5,618 nt of DNA from a bacterium (GTDB lineage Bacteria > Patescibacteriota > Minisyncoccia > Phycocordibacterales > Phycocordibacteraceae): positions 1 through 5,618 of the forward strand of contig JAKAGD010000052.1 in the NCBI GenBank assembly GCA_021817685.1. The letters run 5' to 3'. Within the stretch, counting starts at the first letter, position 1. The number at the start of each line of letters is the position of its first letter. Positions 1-4,228 of the stretch are shown one piece after another. The notes under the pieces are model-generated. The model saw nothing but the letters and a program-made list of their open reading frames with translations, was not told the DNA's origin and did no database searches. The translations under genes and the position numbers were made by a program.

Positions 1-377
1 AGGAATACGCCCATGCCGGGAATTGCCGCGACATAGGAACTCACGATGGATTCGTCCTCCCGGCGCTCCAGCACTACGGCGAACAGGATGCAGGTGAACG
101 CACCTATCACCGCAATGTCGTCGTTCGGTATGAGACCCCGCGGAAGCTGGATGACGGCGGAGGCGGCGGCGAGCAGGACGATGGTGAGGTTATTAACCCC
201 TTTGTAGAGATCCTGTCCCACTGCCACGAATAGCCCTGCGGCGACGGCGATGCCAGCGGCGATGATTACCTCGAAGATAGCCGCTGAGCCGTTGCTGAGG
301 AAACTGTTCTTGGAAGCGTAGTACCCGAGCAACTGCAACGAAAAGATCGTTGCATTCGTTCCCCACAATTTCTCCAC
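1..377 (-). CDS. Membrane protein of unknown function, N-terminal part (runs off window)
   Basis: I do not recognise this protein. The frame is open from a GTG at 377-375 to the window edge, giving 125 codons. An in-frame TAG lies 15 codons upstream, so the start must fall between. The GTG is favoured because GGGGGTG (388-382), one base from the ideal GGAGGTG, sits just upstream of it. The product starts MEKLWGTNATIFSLQLL. It has hydrophobic stretches at about residues 33-53 (Ala/Ile/Val rich), 65-79 and 87-104, then a charged ERREDE loop and the start of a fourth hydrophobic segment at about 111. The hydrophobic/charged alternation supports a real multi-pass inner-membrane protein. A sigma70-type promoter and a hairpin leader precede it. 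It follows the UPF0145 gene by 89 bases but appears separately transcribed. No catalytic motif is visible, and the missing C-terminal part could change the interpretation. Confidence 0.72.
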   Translation of the reverse strand, partial: MEKLWGTNATIFSLQLLGYYASKNSFLSNGSAAIFEVIIAAGIAVAAGLFVAVGQDLYKGVNNLTIVLLAAASAVIQLPRGLIPNDDIAVIGAFTCILFAVVLERREDESIVSSYVAAIPGMGVF

Positions 378-400
378 GATACACCCCCGGAAAGATCGCG

Positions 401-420
401 GCTTGCGGACATCCGCAAGC
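401..420 (-). repeat. Near-perfect palindrome in the 5' leader of the membrane-protein gene
   Basis: The two 9-base arms GCTTGCGGA and TCCGCAAGC are separated by only two bases. With the promoter -10 box ending at 432, the transcript should start near 425, so this stem-loop would begin within about five bases of the mRNA 5' end. There is no T-run after it, which argues against a terminator. An mRNA-stabilising 5' hairpin or a protein-binding operator is more likely. The palindrome is seen directly; its role is inferred. Confidence 0.6.
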
Positions 421-431
421 TACCAGCCGAC

Positions 432-461
432 ACTATACAACTCACCAGCCCGTTTTGTCAA
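432..461 (-). promoter_or_regulatory. Sigma70-type promoter for the membrane-protein gene
   Basis: On the minus strand there is a perfect -35 box TTGACA (461-456), an 18-base spacer, and TATAGT (437-432) as the -10 box. It lies between the stop of the UPF0145 gene and the GTG start at 377, giving a leader of roughly 50 bases that contains a hairpin and a Shine-Dalgarno site. It is the best -35 match in the window. Confidence 0.7.
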
Positions 462-462
462 G
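444..462 (-). repeat. 19-bp direct repeat, copy 1 (second copy at 838-856)
   Basis: The minus-strand sequence CTTGACAAAACGGGCTGGT recurs at 856-838 with one difference (C to T). In both places it lies upstream of a TATAGTGT block. Here it holds the -35 box and part of the spacer of a promoter; in the other copy it encodes the last residues of RNase III (DKTGW and stop). The two stretches may be a duplicated promoter segment. Confidence 0.6.
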
Positions 463-466
463 TCCT

Positions 467-814
467 TTAGACCTTCTCCACCGTTACGGCGGTGCCGTAG
501 GCGAGCACCTCGGTAACGCCGGTACCGACTTCGGTCGCATCGTACCGAGCGCCGATGACCGCATTCGCCCCGCGTTCAGCGGCGTGCGTGAGCATAAGCG
601 CAAACGCGTCAGTGCGCGTCTGCTCGCAGAGCCGGCTCCAGAGCGTGATATTGCCGCCGACAAGCGTCTGCAATCCCGCGCCGATGGAACCGAAAATAGA
701 GCGCGAGCGCACCACGATGCCGCGCACAACACCGTGATTGGCGGTCACGCGGTACCCGGGAATTTCAAATGCCGTCGTCACCATCTCCTCCCGCACGGGT
801 GTGTTTGTATTCAT
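467..814 (-). CDS. UPF0145 / YbjQ family (heavy-metal-binding-domain-like) protein
   Basis: A 115-residue protein matching the whole length of the UPF0145 (YbjQ_1) family. The pattern is a TTAFEIPGYRV strand, a GVVRGIVVRSRSIFGSIGAG segment, GGNITLWSR, then a helix with AFALMLTHAAERGANAVIGARYD and a final TEVLAYGTAVTVEKV strand. This mirrors E. coli YbjQ (VVTGEAILG, AGIRDIVGGRSG, ALGADAVVGIDID, VSVSGTAV). Family members form small cyclic oligomers; the biochemical role is not established, and the 'heavy metal' label is historical. The ATG at 814-812 is chosen because family homology begins soon after it and a -10 box ends six bases upstream. An in-frame TTG at 832-830 would overlap that box. 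The gene starts 21 bases after the rnc stop codon. No Shine-Dalgarno site is visible, consistent with a leaderless mRNA. Confidence 0.9.
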   Translation of the reverse strand: MNTNTPVREEMVTTAFEIPGYRVTANHGVVRGIVVRSRSIFGSIGAGLQTLVGGNITLWSRLCEQTRTDAFALMLTHAAERGANAVIGARYDATEVGTGVTEVLAYGTAVTVEKV

Positions 815-820
815 ACGCAC

Positions 821-828
821 ACTATATA
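821..828 (-). promoter_or_regulatory. -10 region of the UPF0145 gene, placed for a leaderless mRNA
   Basis: The minus-strand TATATAGT offers TATAGT (826-821, six bases before the ATG) or TATATA preceded by TGG, an extended -10 (eight bases before the ATG). Either puts the transcription start at or next to the A of the start codon. A TTGATA lies upstream inside the rnc 3' end, but at 21-23 bases it is too far for a normal -35. Confidence 0.55.
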
Positions 829-835
829 CCAAACG

Positions 836-1525
836 CTACCAGCCCGTTTTATCAAGGCCTGCCTGAGCAGCTGATTGTTCCGCTTCTTGTTTAGACTTCC
901 CTTCTCCACGCGCGATTTCATCGCGACCGATGAATACGCCGACCGTGAAGCGTTTATCGTGGTCGGGACCGACTTCTGAGAGCGTTTCGTAGCTGGGCGT
1001 CGTGCCGCGCTTCTCCTGAGCGAGTTCCTGGAACCGGCTCTTCGCGTCCTGGTAGGAGCGCTTCGCGATGACGTCGTCTATCTTCGTATACAAATTGCGC
1101 GCGATGAACGCCTCCGCCGCGTCGTACCCCTGATCTAGATATGCCGCGCCGATGATGGCCTCAAACGCATCCGCAAGGATGACGTCGCGCGCGCGGCCGG
1201 TGTCTTTTGATTCGCCTTTGGAAAGCAGAAGGAAATCATTTACCCCGAGCGCTTGCGAACTCTCGGCCAGGGAAACGGTGTTCACGAGCGCGGCGCGGTA
1301 GGCGGTGAGTTCGCCTTCCGGCTTCGCGGGGAATTTCTTGAAGAGGAAGTTGGTAACGGCGAGCTCGAGCACGGCGTCGCCGAGGAATTCCAGCCGTTCA
1401 TTGTGGCTCCCGGCGTACTCGCGGTGCTCGTTCAGATAGGAACGGTGCGTCAAAGCCTCGACGAGGAGGTCGAGATTTTTGAACGATAGGCCGAGCCGCT
1501 TAGCAAATGAGGAAAAATCTGGCAT
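836..1525 (-). CDS. rnc: Ribonuclease III
   Basis: A 229-residue RNase III, the Mg2+-dependent double-strand-specific endonuclease that matures 16S/23S rRNA precursors and cleaves structured mRNAs in the cytoplasm. The N-terminal catalytic domain (about 1-150) carries the family signature NERLEFLGD at residues 42-50 (E46 and D50 of the active site) and the second acidic pair D119 and E122 in DAFEAIIGAAYLD. Residues about 158-225 form the double-stranded RNA-binding domain (DAKSRFQELAQ, GEGKSKQEAEQSAA). Length is normal for the family. The ATG at 1525-1523 (MPDFSSFAKRLGL) is preferred over an ATG 14 codons upstream, since the longer form would span the promoter and add residues absent from the family. 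It lies next to nusB but has its own promoter. Its last codons overlap a sequence repeated upstream of the membrane-protein gene. Confidence 0.97.
   Translation of the reverse strand: MPDFSSFAKRLGLSFKNLDLLVEALTHRSYLNEHREYAGSHNERLEFLGDAVLELAVTNFLFKKFPAKPEGELTAYRAALVNTVSLAESSQALGVNDFLLLSKGESKDTGRARDVILADAFEAIIGAAYLDQGYDAAEAFIARNLYTKIDDVIAKRSYQDAKSRFQELAQEKRGTTPSYETLSEVGPDHDKRFTVGVFIGRDEIARGEGKSKQEAEQSAAQAGLDKTGW
838..856 (-). repeat. 19-bp direct repeat, copy 2 (first copy at 444-462)
   Basis: The minus-strand sequence CTTGATAAAACGGGCTGGT forms the last codons of rnc (LDKTGW) and lies just before the -10 region of the UPF0145 gene. It matches copy 1 at 18 of 19 positions. A shorter related block, TGGATAAAACGGCTGG (4263-4248), lies at the same distance upstream of the rnhB -10 box. 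Confidence 0.6.
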
Positions 1526-1532
1526 GTGAATA

Positions 1533-1561
1533 AGTCTACCGTTTGCCGCCCGCAGAAACAA
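1533..1561 (-). promoter_or_regulatory. Promoter of rnc, placed for a leaderless mRNA
   Basis: On the minus strand TTGTTT (1561-1556) and TAGACT (1538-1533) are separated by exactly 17 bases. The -10 box ends seven bases before the rnc ATG, so transcription should begin at the start codon. No Shine-Dalgarno sequence is present. It lies directly beside the long inverted-repeat element, outside its arms. Confidence 0.6.
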
Positions 1562-1572
1562 ATGCATCAGAG

Positions 1573-1677
1573 GGCACGGGCGAGCGCAATTTTTGAGCGC
1601 CCGGAACGCGACGGCGTGAGGCAGAGCAAATTTTCAGCAGAAAATTATGCGTCTCAAAAATTGCGCTCGCCTGTGCC
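1573..1677. repeat. 105-bp element with 25-bp inverted terminal repeats
   Basis: The left arm 1573-1597 (starting GGCACGGGCGAGCGC and ending TTTTTGAG) and the right arm 1653-1677 are reverse complements at 24 of 25 positions; the single difference is a G:T pair. The 55-base interior holds a second small palindrome, AATTTTC/GAAAATT (1629-1635 and 1640-1646). The element begins five bases after the stop of the nusB-nudix gene and ends 11 bases before the rnc -35 box, filling the whole intergenic space. No flanking direct duplication is obvious. It could be a MITE-like or interspersed repeat, or a very stable transcript-end structure. A terminator function is possible although no T-run directly follows the stem on either strand. 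Confidence 0.8.
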
Positions 1678-1682
1678 TACCC

Positions 1683-2576
1683 CTACCGACTGGACTGATC
1701 CAAAAGCTTCTGCACCGCCGCCGTCACGATAGGCAGCATATCGTCATAAAAATTGAGTTCGAGGATGTCTTGCAGGCGGAACCATTTTGCGTCGTCCAAT
1801 CCCCCGCTCTTCTTAAGCGTAAGCGGCTCGAACTCGCTCGAACACAGGAAGAACCACACATGCTTCCTGACCTTTCCTTTTTCCGGATGCGAAGCGACAT
1901 ACTCATTCTCGCCGACCTGCGGGCCGACGGCGGCAGTAAGGCCGAGCTCCTCCTTGATGACGCGCGCTACGCCCTCCTCCGGCGTCGGATCTTGCTCAAT
2001 GTGGCCTTTGGAAAGCGTCCAGCGGCCGAAGACGTCGTGCACAAGCGCAAGATAGTACTGCCCGTCATGCTTGGCATACACGATGGCGCCGCCCATCTTT
2101 TCAAGCGGGAGCTCCTCGCGCTTCACCTTCTTGCTGCCCTGTTCGTCCTTCCCTGGTTCGCCGAGCTCCTTGTACACGGCGCCGAGGACGCCGTTCACGA
2201 ACCGGCCGCTTGAATCGCCGCCGAACGTCTTGGCGAGTTCGATGGCCTCGTTGATGGCGACCTTTGCCGGCACCTGCGTACGATCGGCGAACAATAGCTC
2301 GTAGAGCCCGAGCCGCAGGATATTGCGGTCCACGGGCGCGATGCGCTCCAAGGGCCAATCCGGCGCCGCCTTTTCAATAACGAGGTCGATGTCCGAACGC
2401 TTGGCGAGCACGCCTTTAAGGAGACCGTCCATGAACGGCTGGTCGACGTCATCGCCGCCGAACTCCGTCACGTTCCGTGCAAGGATGGCCGGCGCGTCAG
2501 CTTCGCTTGCGTGAGTGGTATCCCACTCAAAGAGCGTCTGCAGAACAACTGAGCGTGCTAAGTGTCGGTTCGCCAT
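1683..2576 (-). CDS. nusB: NusB antitermination factor fused to a Nudix-fold domain
   Basis: This 297-residue protein is twice the usual NusB length. Residues 4-138 are a full NusB domain: NRHLARSVVLQTLFEWD at the start, then a WPLERIAPVDRNILRLGLYEL core, VPAKVAINEAIELAKTFG and GRFVNGVLGAVYKEL. NusB binds boxA RNA with S10/NusE to promote rRNA antitermination. A charged linker (about 139-160) leads to a Nudix domain (161-295) with GGAIVYAK, GRWTLSKGHIE and the box region 191-213. In that box G191, R205, E209 and E210 are present, but the GX5E glutamate is Pro (197) and the glutamate after Arg is Val (206), so hydrolysis may be impaired. WFFLC and LDDAKWFRLQD follow as in other Nudix proteins. 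The frame is uninterrupted. An internal ATG at residue 161 has only a distant GAGGAG, so separate translation is unlikely. Confidence 0.93.
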   Translation of the reverse strand: MANRHLARSVVLQTLFEWDTTHASEADAPAILARNVTEFGGDDVDQPFMDGLLKGVLAKRSDIDLVIEKAAPDWPLERIAPVDRNILRLGLYELLFADRTQVPAKVAINEAIELAKTFGGDSSGRFVNGVLGAVYKELGEPGKDEQGSKKVKREELPLEKMGGAIVYAKHDGQYYLALVHDVFGRWTLSKGHIEQDPTPEEGVARVIKEELGLTAAVGPQVGENEYVASHPEKGKVRKHVWFFLCSSEFEPLTLKKSGGLDDAKWFRLQDILELNFYDDMLPIVTAAVQKLLDQSSR

Positions 2577-2596
2577 GCAAAGATCTGGTGCTCGTT

Positions 2597-2605
2597 AGTA
2601 TAGCA
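2597..2605 (-). promoter_or_regulatory. Extended -10 promoter of nusB-nudix
   Basis: The minus-strand TGCTATACT gives an extended -10 motif (TGn plus TATACT at 2602-2597) ending 20 bases before the ATG. The implied leader is about 13 bases, without a convincing Shine-Dalgarno site. No -35 box is recognisable because the expected position falls in a GC-rich hairpin. Confidence 0.5.
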
Positions 2606-2609
2606 AAGA

Positions 2610-2638
2610 ACGCGGCCGCGCGAGGAGCGCGGCCGCGT
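2610..2638 (-). terminator. Strong GC hairpin, candidate terminator upstream of nusB
   Basis: Perfect 12-base arms (ACGCGGCCGCGC and its complement) flank a five-base loop. On the minus strand the stem is followed by TCTTTG, a weak U-tract. It would end transcription coming from rpmF just before the nusB -10 box. The hairpin is certain as sequence; terminator activity is only plausible because the T-run is short. Confidence 0.5.
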
Positions 2639-2776
2639 ACGTGTGGATTTAGGAAAATCTTACGAGGGGGCTCATAGGAATGACTCCACTTGGATTTTTA
2701 TAGTCGCCCCAAGAGTACTTGGAATCTCTAATCGCTATACTCAAGAGATTCTCGGTGCGCTTCGCTTCTTAAAAAT
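2639..2776. other. Intergenic region with small inverted repeats, no clear gene
   Basis: This 138-base gap between rpmF and the GC hairpin holds perfect 8-base arms GAATCTCT (2722-2729) and AGAGATTC (2744-2751), whose 14-base loop contains a plus-strand TATACT. It also holds three short blocks CTTGG (2689-2693), CCAAG (2709-2713) and CTTGG (2718-2722) that can pair in two exclusive ways. On the minus strand an 8-codon ORF (ATG at 2675, stop at 2649; MSPLVRFS) has GGAG eight bases upstream. None of this proves a gene. A small RNA or leader region is possible. Confidence 0.4.
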
Positions 2777-3136
2777 CTAGGCGCCCGCGACGCCGCCCAT
2801 GCCGCTGCGCGCCTTCGGCCGTCCGCCGGTCGCAACCTTGCCCTGGACGCCTTTCGAACCCTTCGCTTCGGCATTCATATGTTCCTCATGCGCGTGCTCA
2901 TGGAGGTGCGCAGCGGCGGGTTCCGTGGAGACGCCCTTCACCTTCGGCGCCTTGGCGCGCGCGGCCTTAGCCGGCGCAATCTGCTTGCCGCGGTACATGC
3001 CCGTCGTTTCGTCGAGGCGGTGCGGGAGACGGAGATTGCCGCTCTCCTTATCCGTGACGATATTCGTTTGCTTAAGCGCGTGATGCGACCGGCGATTGCC
3101 GGTGTGGCCGCGGGTATGGCGCATTCGGATTGACAT
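2777..3136 (-). CDS. rpmF: 50S ribosomal protein bL32, cysteine-free with long C-terminal tail
   Basis: A 119-residue protein whose first half matches bL32 of the large ribosomal subunit: the basic start MSIRMRHTRGHTGNRRSHHALK and the later LRLPHRLDETTGMYRGKQI align with the family's RRSHHAL and LPHR motifs. The usual zinc-ribbon cysteine pairs are absent, and there is no cysteine in the whole protein. Residues 53-119 form an extension rich in Ala, Lys and Gly with an alternating histidine cluster (H77, H79, H81, H83, H86). Normal bL32 is about 55-60 residues, so the tail doubles its length. The ATG at 3136-3134 gives the expected N-terminus; an upstream start would cross the promoter. Upstream AAGG could act as a weak Shine-Dalgarno site or belong to the -10 box. 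It stands alone between a terminator and a hairpin. Confidence 0.93.
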   Translation of the reverse strand: MSIRMRHTRGHTGNRRSHHALKQTNIVTDKESGNLRLPHRLDETTGMYRGKQIAPAKAARAKAPKVKGVSTEPAAAHLHEHAHEEHMNAEAKGSKGVQGKVATGGRPKARSGMGGVAGA

Positions 3137-3143
3137 AGGGGCT

Positions 3144-3172
3144 ACCTTATCACAGCGCGTATAAAAAGACAA
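3144..3172 (-). promoter_or_regulatory. Candidate promoter of rpmF overlapping the upstream terminator
   Basis: On the minus strand TTGTCT (3172-3167), a 17-base spacer and TAAGGT (3149-3144) end seven bases before the rpmF ATG, the same geometry as at rnc. The -10 box is a weak TANNNT match. Its AAGG could instead be a Shine-Dalgarno site served by an upstream start, for example from TTTATA in the spacer. Confidence 0.45.
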
Positions 3173-3193
3173 AGCGCACCCCGAAGAGTGCGC
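3163..3193 (-). terminator. Rho-independent terminator after the 100-residue gene
   Basis: On the minus strand GCGCACTC-TTCG-GGGTGCGC (3193-3174) forms an eight-pair stem, counting one G:U pair, closed by a UUCG tetraloop. It is followed directly by TTTGTCTTTTT. This is the clearest intrinsic terminator in the window. It ends transcription from the gene at 3215-3517, and its U-tract overlaps the rpmF -35 box. Confidence 0.85.
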
Positions 3194-3214
3194 GTGGCGG
3201 CCGAAGCCGATGTG

Positions 3215-3517
3215 TCACAGATGATGATTCCTGTGGCGCTGAAAGATGGGGTGCGGCTTGTGGGACGACGCTCGGGCCGTATCGCTCGGTGCCAGAGGGT
3301 TTCTGCCGTTGCAGGCTCTTGCCTGCGCCCCCGTCACCAACACGACCTTCGGACCCGCATTTGAACACCCCATGAGTTGTTCCCCGCGTTCTTCTCCGAT
3401 CCCGAATACGACCTTTCCGGTGGTACCGGGGCAGCGGACGCATTTCTTTTCGAATTCGGTCCCCGCGAGGGATTGGGAATGTTTTTCTACCGCCAGTTCT
3501 GGTTTCTTCTTTGCCAC
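3215..3517 (-). CDS. Small four-cysteine protein of unknown function
   Basis: I do not recognise this 100-residue protein. The start is the GTG at 3517-3515, because GGAGGA (3529-3524) lies six bases upstream, the best ribosome-binding site in the window. The product begins MAKKKPELAVEKHSQSL. It has cysteines at 26, 29, 51 and 69 (CVRC, GC, AC), a GKVVFGIGEE stretch, and a basic histidine-rich end (H86, H89, H95, H98, H99). The CxxC plus two later cysteines suggest a small zinc-binding fold, but this is inference and no family name can be given. It has its own promoter and a strong terminator, so it is a single-gene unit between rnhB and rpmF. The opposite strand also has a long open frame, which I treat as a shadow because only this strand has promoter, ribosome site and terminator in order. 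Confidence 0.75.
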   Translation of the reverse strand: MAKKKPELAVEKHSQSLAGTEFEKKCVRCPGTTGKVVFGIGEERGEQLMGCSNAGPKVVLVTGAQARACNGRNPLAPSDTARASSHKPHPIFQRHRNHHL

Positions 3518-3523
3518 TTTGAA

Positions 3524-3529
3524 TCCTCC
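3524..3529 (-). promoter_or_regulatory. Shine-Dalgarno site fixing the GTG start at 3517
   Basis: GGAGGA on the minus strand sits six bases before the GTG. It decides between this start and the in-frame ATG at 3568, which has no such site and lies too close to the -10 box of the promoter at 3575-3603. Confidence 0.8.
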
Positions 3530-3574
3530 AAAAATCTCTGTGTCCTCTGCCACCTCGGCTGGACACAAGCGGAT

Positions 3575-3603
3575 AATATAGTCTTATATTTTCGGGAAGT
3601 CAA
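3575..3603 (-). promoter_or_regulatory. Sigma70-type promoter for the four-cysteine protein gene
   Basis: On the minus strand TTGACT (3603-3598), a 17-base spacer and TATATT (3580-3575) give a near-consensus promoter. The -35 lies inside the last codons of rnhB (HLDFPKI) and the rnhB stop lies in the spacer. The leader is about 50 bases and ends with the GGAGGA site. Confidence 0.7.
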
Positions 3604-4222
3604 GGTGGATGAAGGAGCGGCGGTGGATAGCGCAGAGACCGTGTTCCCGGAGCATCTCGTAGTGCATGTTGGTGCCGTACCCTTTATGGACGTCAAAGCC
3701 ATACTGCGGATACTCGGCGGAGAGTCCGATCATATGCCGGTCGCGCACAACCTTTGCCGCGATGGAGGCAAGCGAGATGAGCGGGATGAGTTCATCGCCA
3801 TTGATGATGGTTTCCTGCGCATACTCGGGCGGCGCGCGGAGCGCGCCGTCGAGCTGTACGAATACGTCATCCCTAGGCGCCGCATTAGCGGCGCCGGGCG
3901 AACCGCCTTCGGCGGTTTTAGCCGGCGCGAGCGCATTCACACCGCGCGATACCGCCCGGCGTATGACTACCGCGATGCCTTCCCTGTCGATTGCCGGCGC
4001 GTCCTCAAACTCGACCCTGAAACGTACGTCGCCAAGAGAGGCGCGCGCCTCAAGCAGTGCAAAGAGCTTCTCGCGGTTCTTCTCCGACAACTTCTTGGAA
4101 TCGGCGACGCCCGGGAACTCTTTCGCCACGTCAAAACCCTCCGGTACGGCGACAACGCCGACCGAAACCGGCCCGGCCAAGGGGCCCCGCCCCGCCTCAT
4201 CTACCCCGAGCATGAATCGCAT
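3584..4222 (-). CDS. rnhB: Ribonuclease HII with an inserted low-complexity segment
   Basis: A 212-residue RNase HII, which cuts the RNA strand of RNA:DNA hybrids and starts removal of single ribonucleotides from DNA. The start MRFMLGVDEAGRGPLAGPV carries the family signature with D8 and E9. D125 in VQLDGA and D143 in NGDELIPLIS complete the four acidic active-site residues. SLASIAAKVVRDRHM, YPQYGFDVHKGYGT and the C-terminal HRRSF are typical. Residues about 99-118 (APAKTAEGG to NAAPRDD) are extra relative to E. coli RnhB and coincide with tandem DNA palindromes. The ATG at 4222-4220 is chosen because homology starts there and a -10 box ends six bases upstream. An upstream ATG at 4282 would run into dnaE. 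It diverges from dnaE with 21 bases between start codons. Confidence 0.96.
   Translation of the reverse strand: MRFMLGVDEAGRGPLAGPVSVGVVAVPEGFDVAKEFPGVADSKKLSEKNREKLFALLEARASLGDVRFRVEFEDAPAIDREGIAVVIRRAVSRGVNALAPAKTAEGGSPGAANAAPRDDVFVQLDGALRAPPEYAQETIINGDELIPLISLASIAAKVVRDRHMIGLSAEYPQYGFDVHKGYGTNMHYEMLREHGLCAIHRRSFIHLDFPKI
3876..3928. repeat. Tandem palindromes inside rnhB
   Basis: First hairpin: GGCGCCGC-ATTA-GCGGCGCC (3876-3895), perfect 8-base arms. Second, nested: outer arms GCGCCGG (3891-3897) and CCGGCGC (3922-3928) enclosing AACCGCC-TTC-GGCGGTT (3901-3917). The two share bases 3891-3895 and so form alternative structures. Together they encode the Ala/Gly-rich segment that RNase HII normally lacks, suggesting an in-frame palindromic insertion. 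On the plus strand the inner hairpin is followed by a short T-run, but no plus-strand gene ends here. Confidence 0.7.
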
Positions 4223-4228
4223 GGGACA

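Noticed and set aside
193..384. 63-codon minus-strand ORF starting ATG at 384
   Set aside because: It is one frame off from the longer hydrophobic frame starting at GTG 377; the Arg-rich translation (HRRWHRRRRRAIR) is a shadow and the other frame carries the Shine-Dalgarno site.
350..874. 174-codon plus-strand ORF over the UPF0145 gene
   Set aside because: It lies opposite a clear UPF0145 family protein; its translation is Arg/His-rich and without family resemblance, typical of an antisense shadow.
1526..1567. Upstream ATG adding 14 residues to RNase III
   Set aside because: The extension spans the TTGTTT-N17-TAGACT promoter and is not part of the family's N-terminus.
1573..1677. CRISPR repeat or tRNA-like structure
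   Set aside because: Only two inverted arms with no spaced direct repeats, and no cloverleaf or CCA end.
2722..2751. Plus-strand promoter (TATACT in the loop of an inverted repeat)
   Set aside because: No -35 at a workable distance and no plus-strand gene downstream; kept only as a note in the intergenic entry.
3246..3581. 111-codon plus-strand ORF opposite the four-cysteine protein
   Set aside because: No promoter or ribosome-binding site; the minus strand has promoter, GGAGGA and an intrinsic terminator in the right order.
3901..3921. Plus-strand terminator (AACCGCC-TTC-GGCGGTTTT)
   Set aside because: It lies inside rnhB on the opposite strand and no plus-strand gene ends there; better explained as part of the palindromic insertion.
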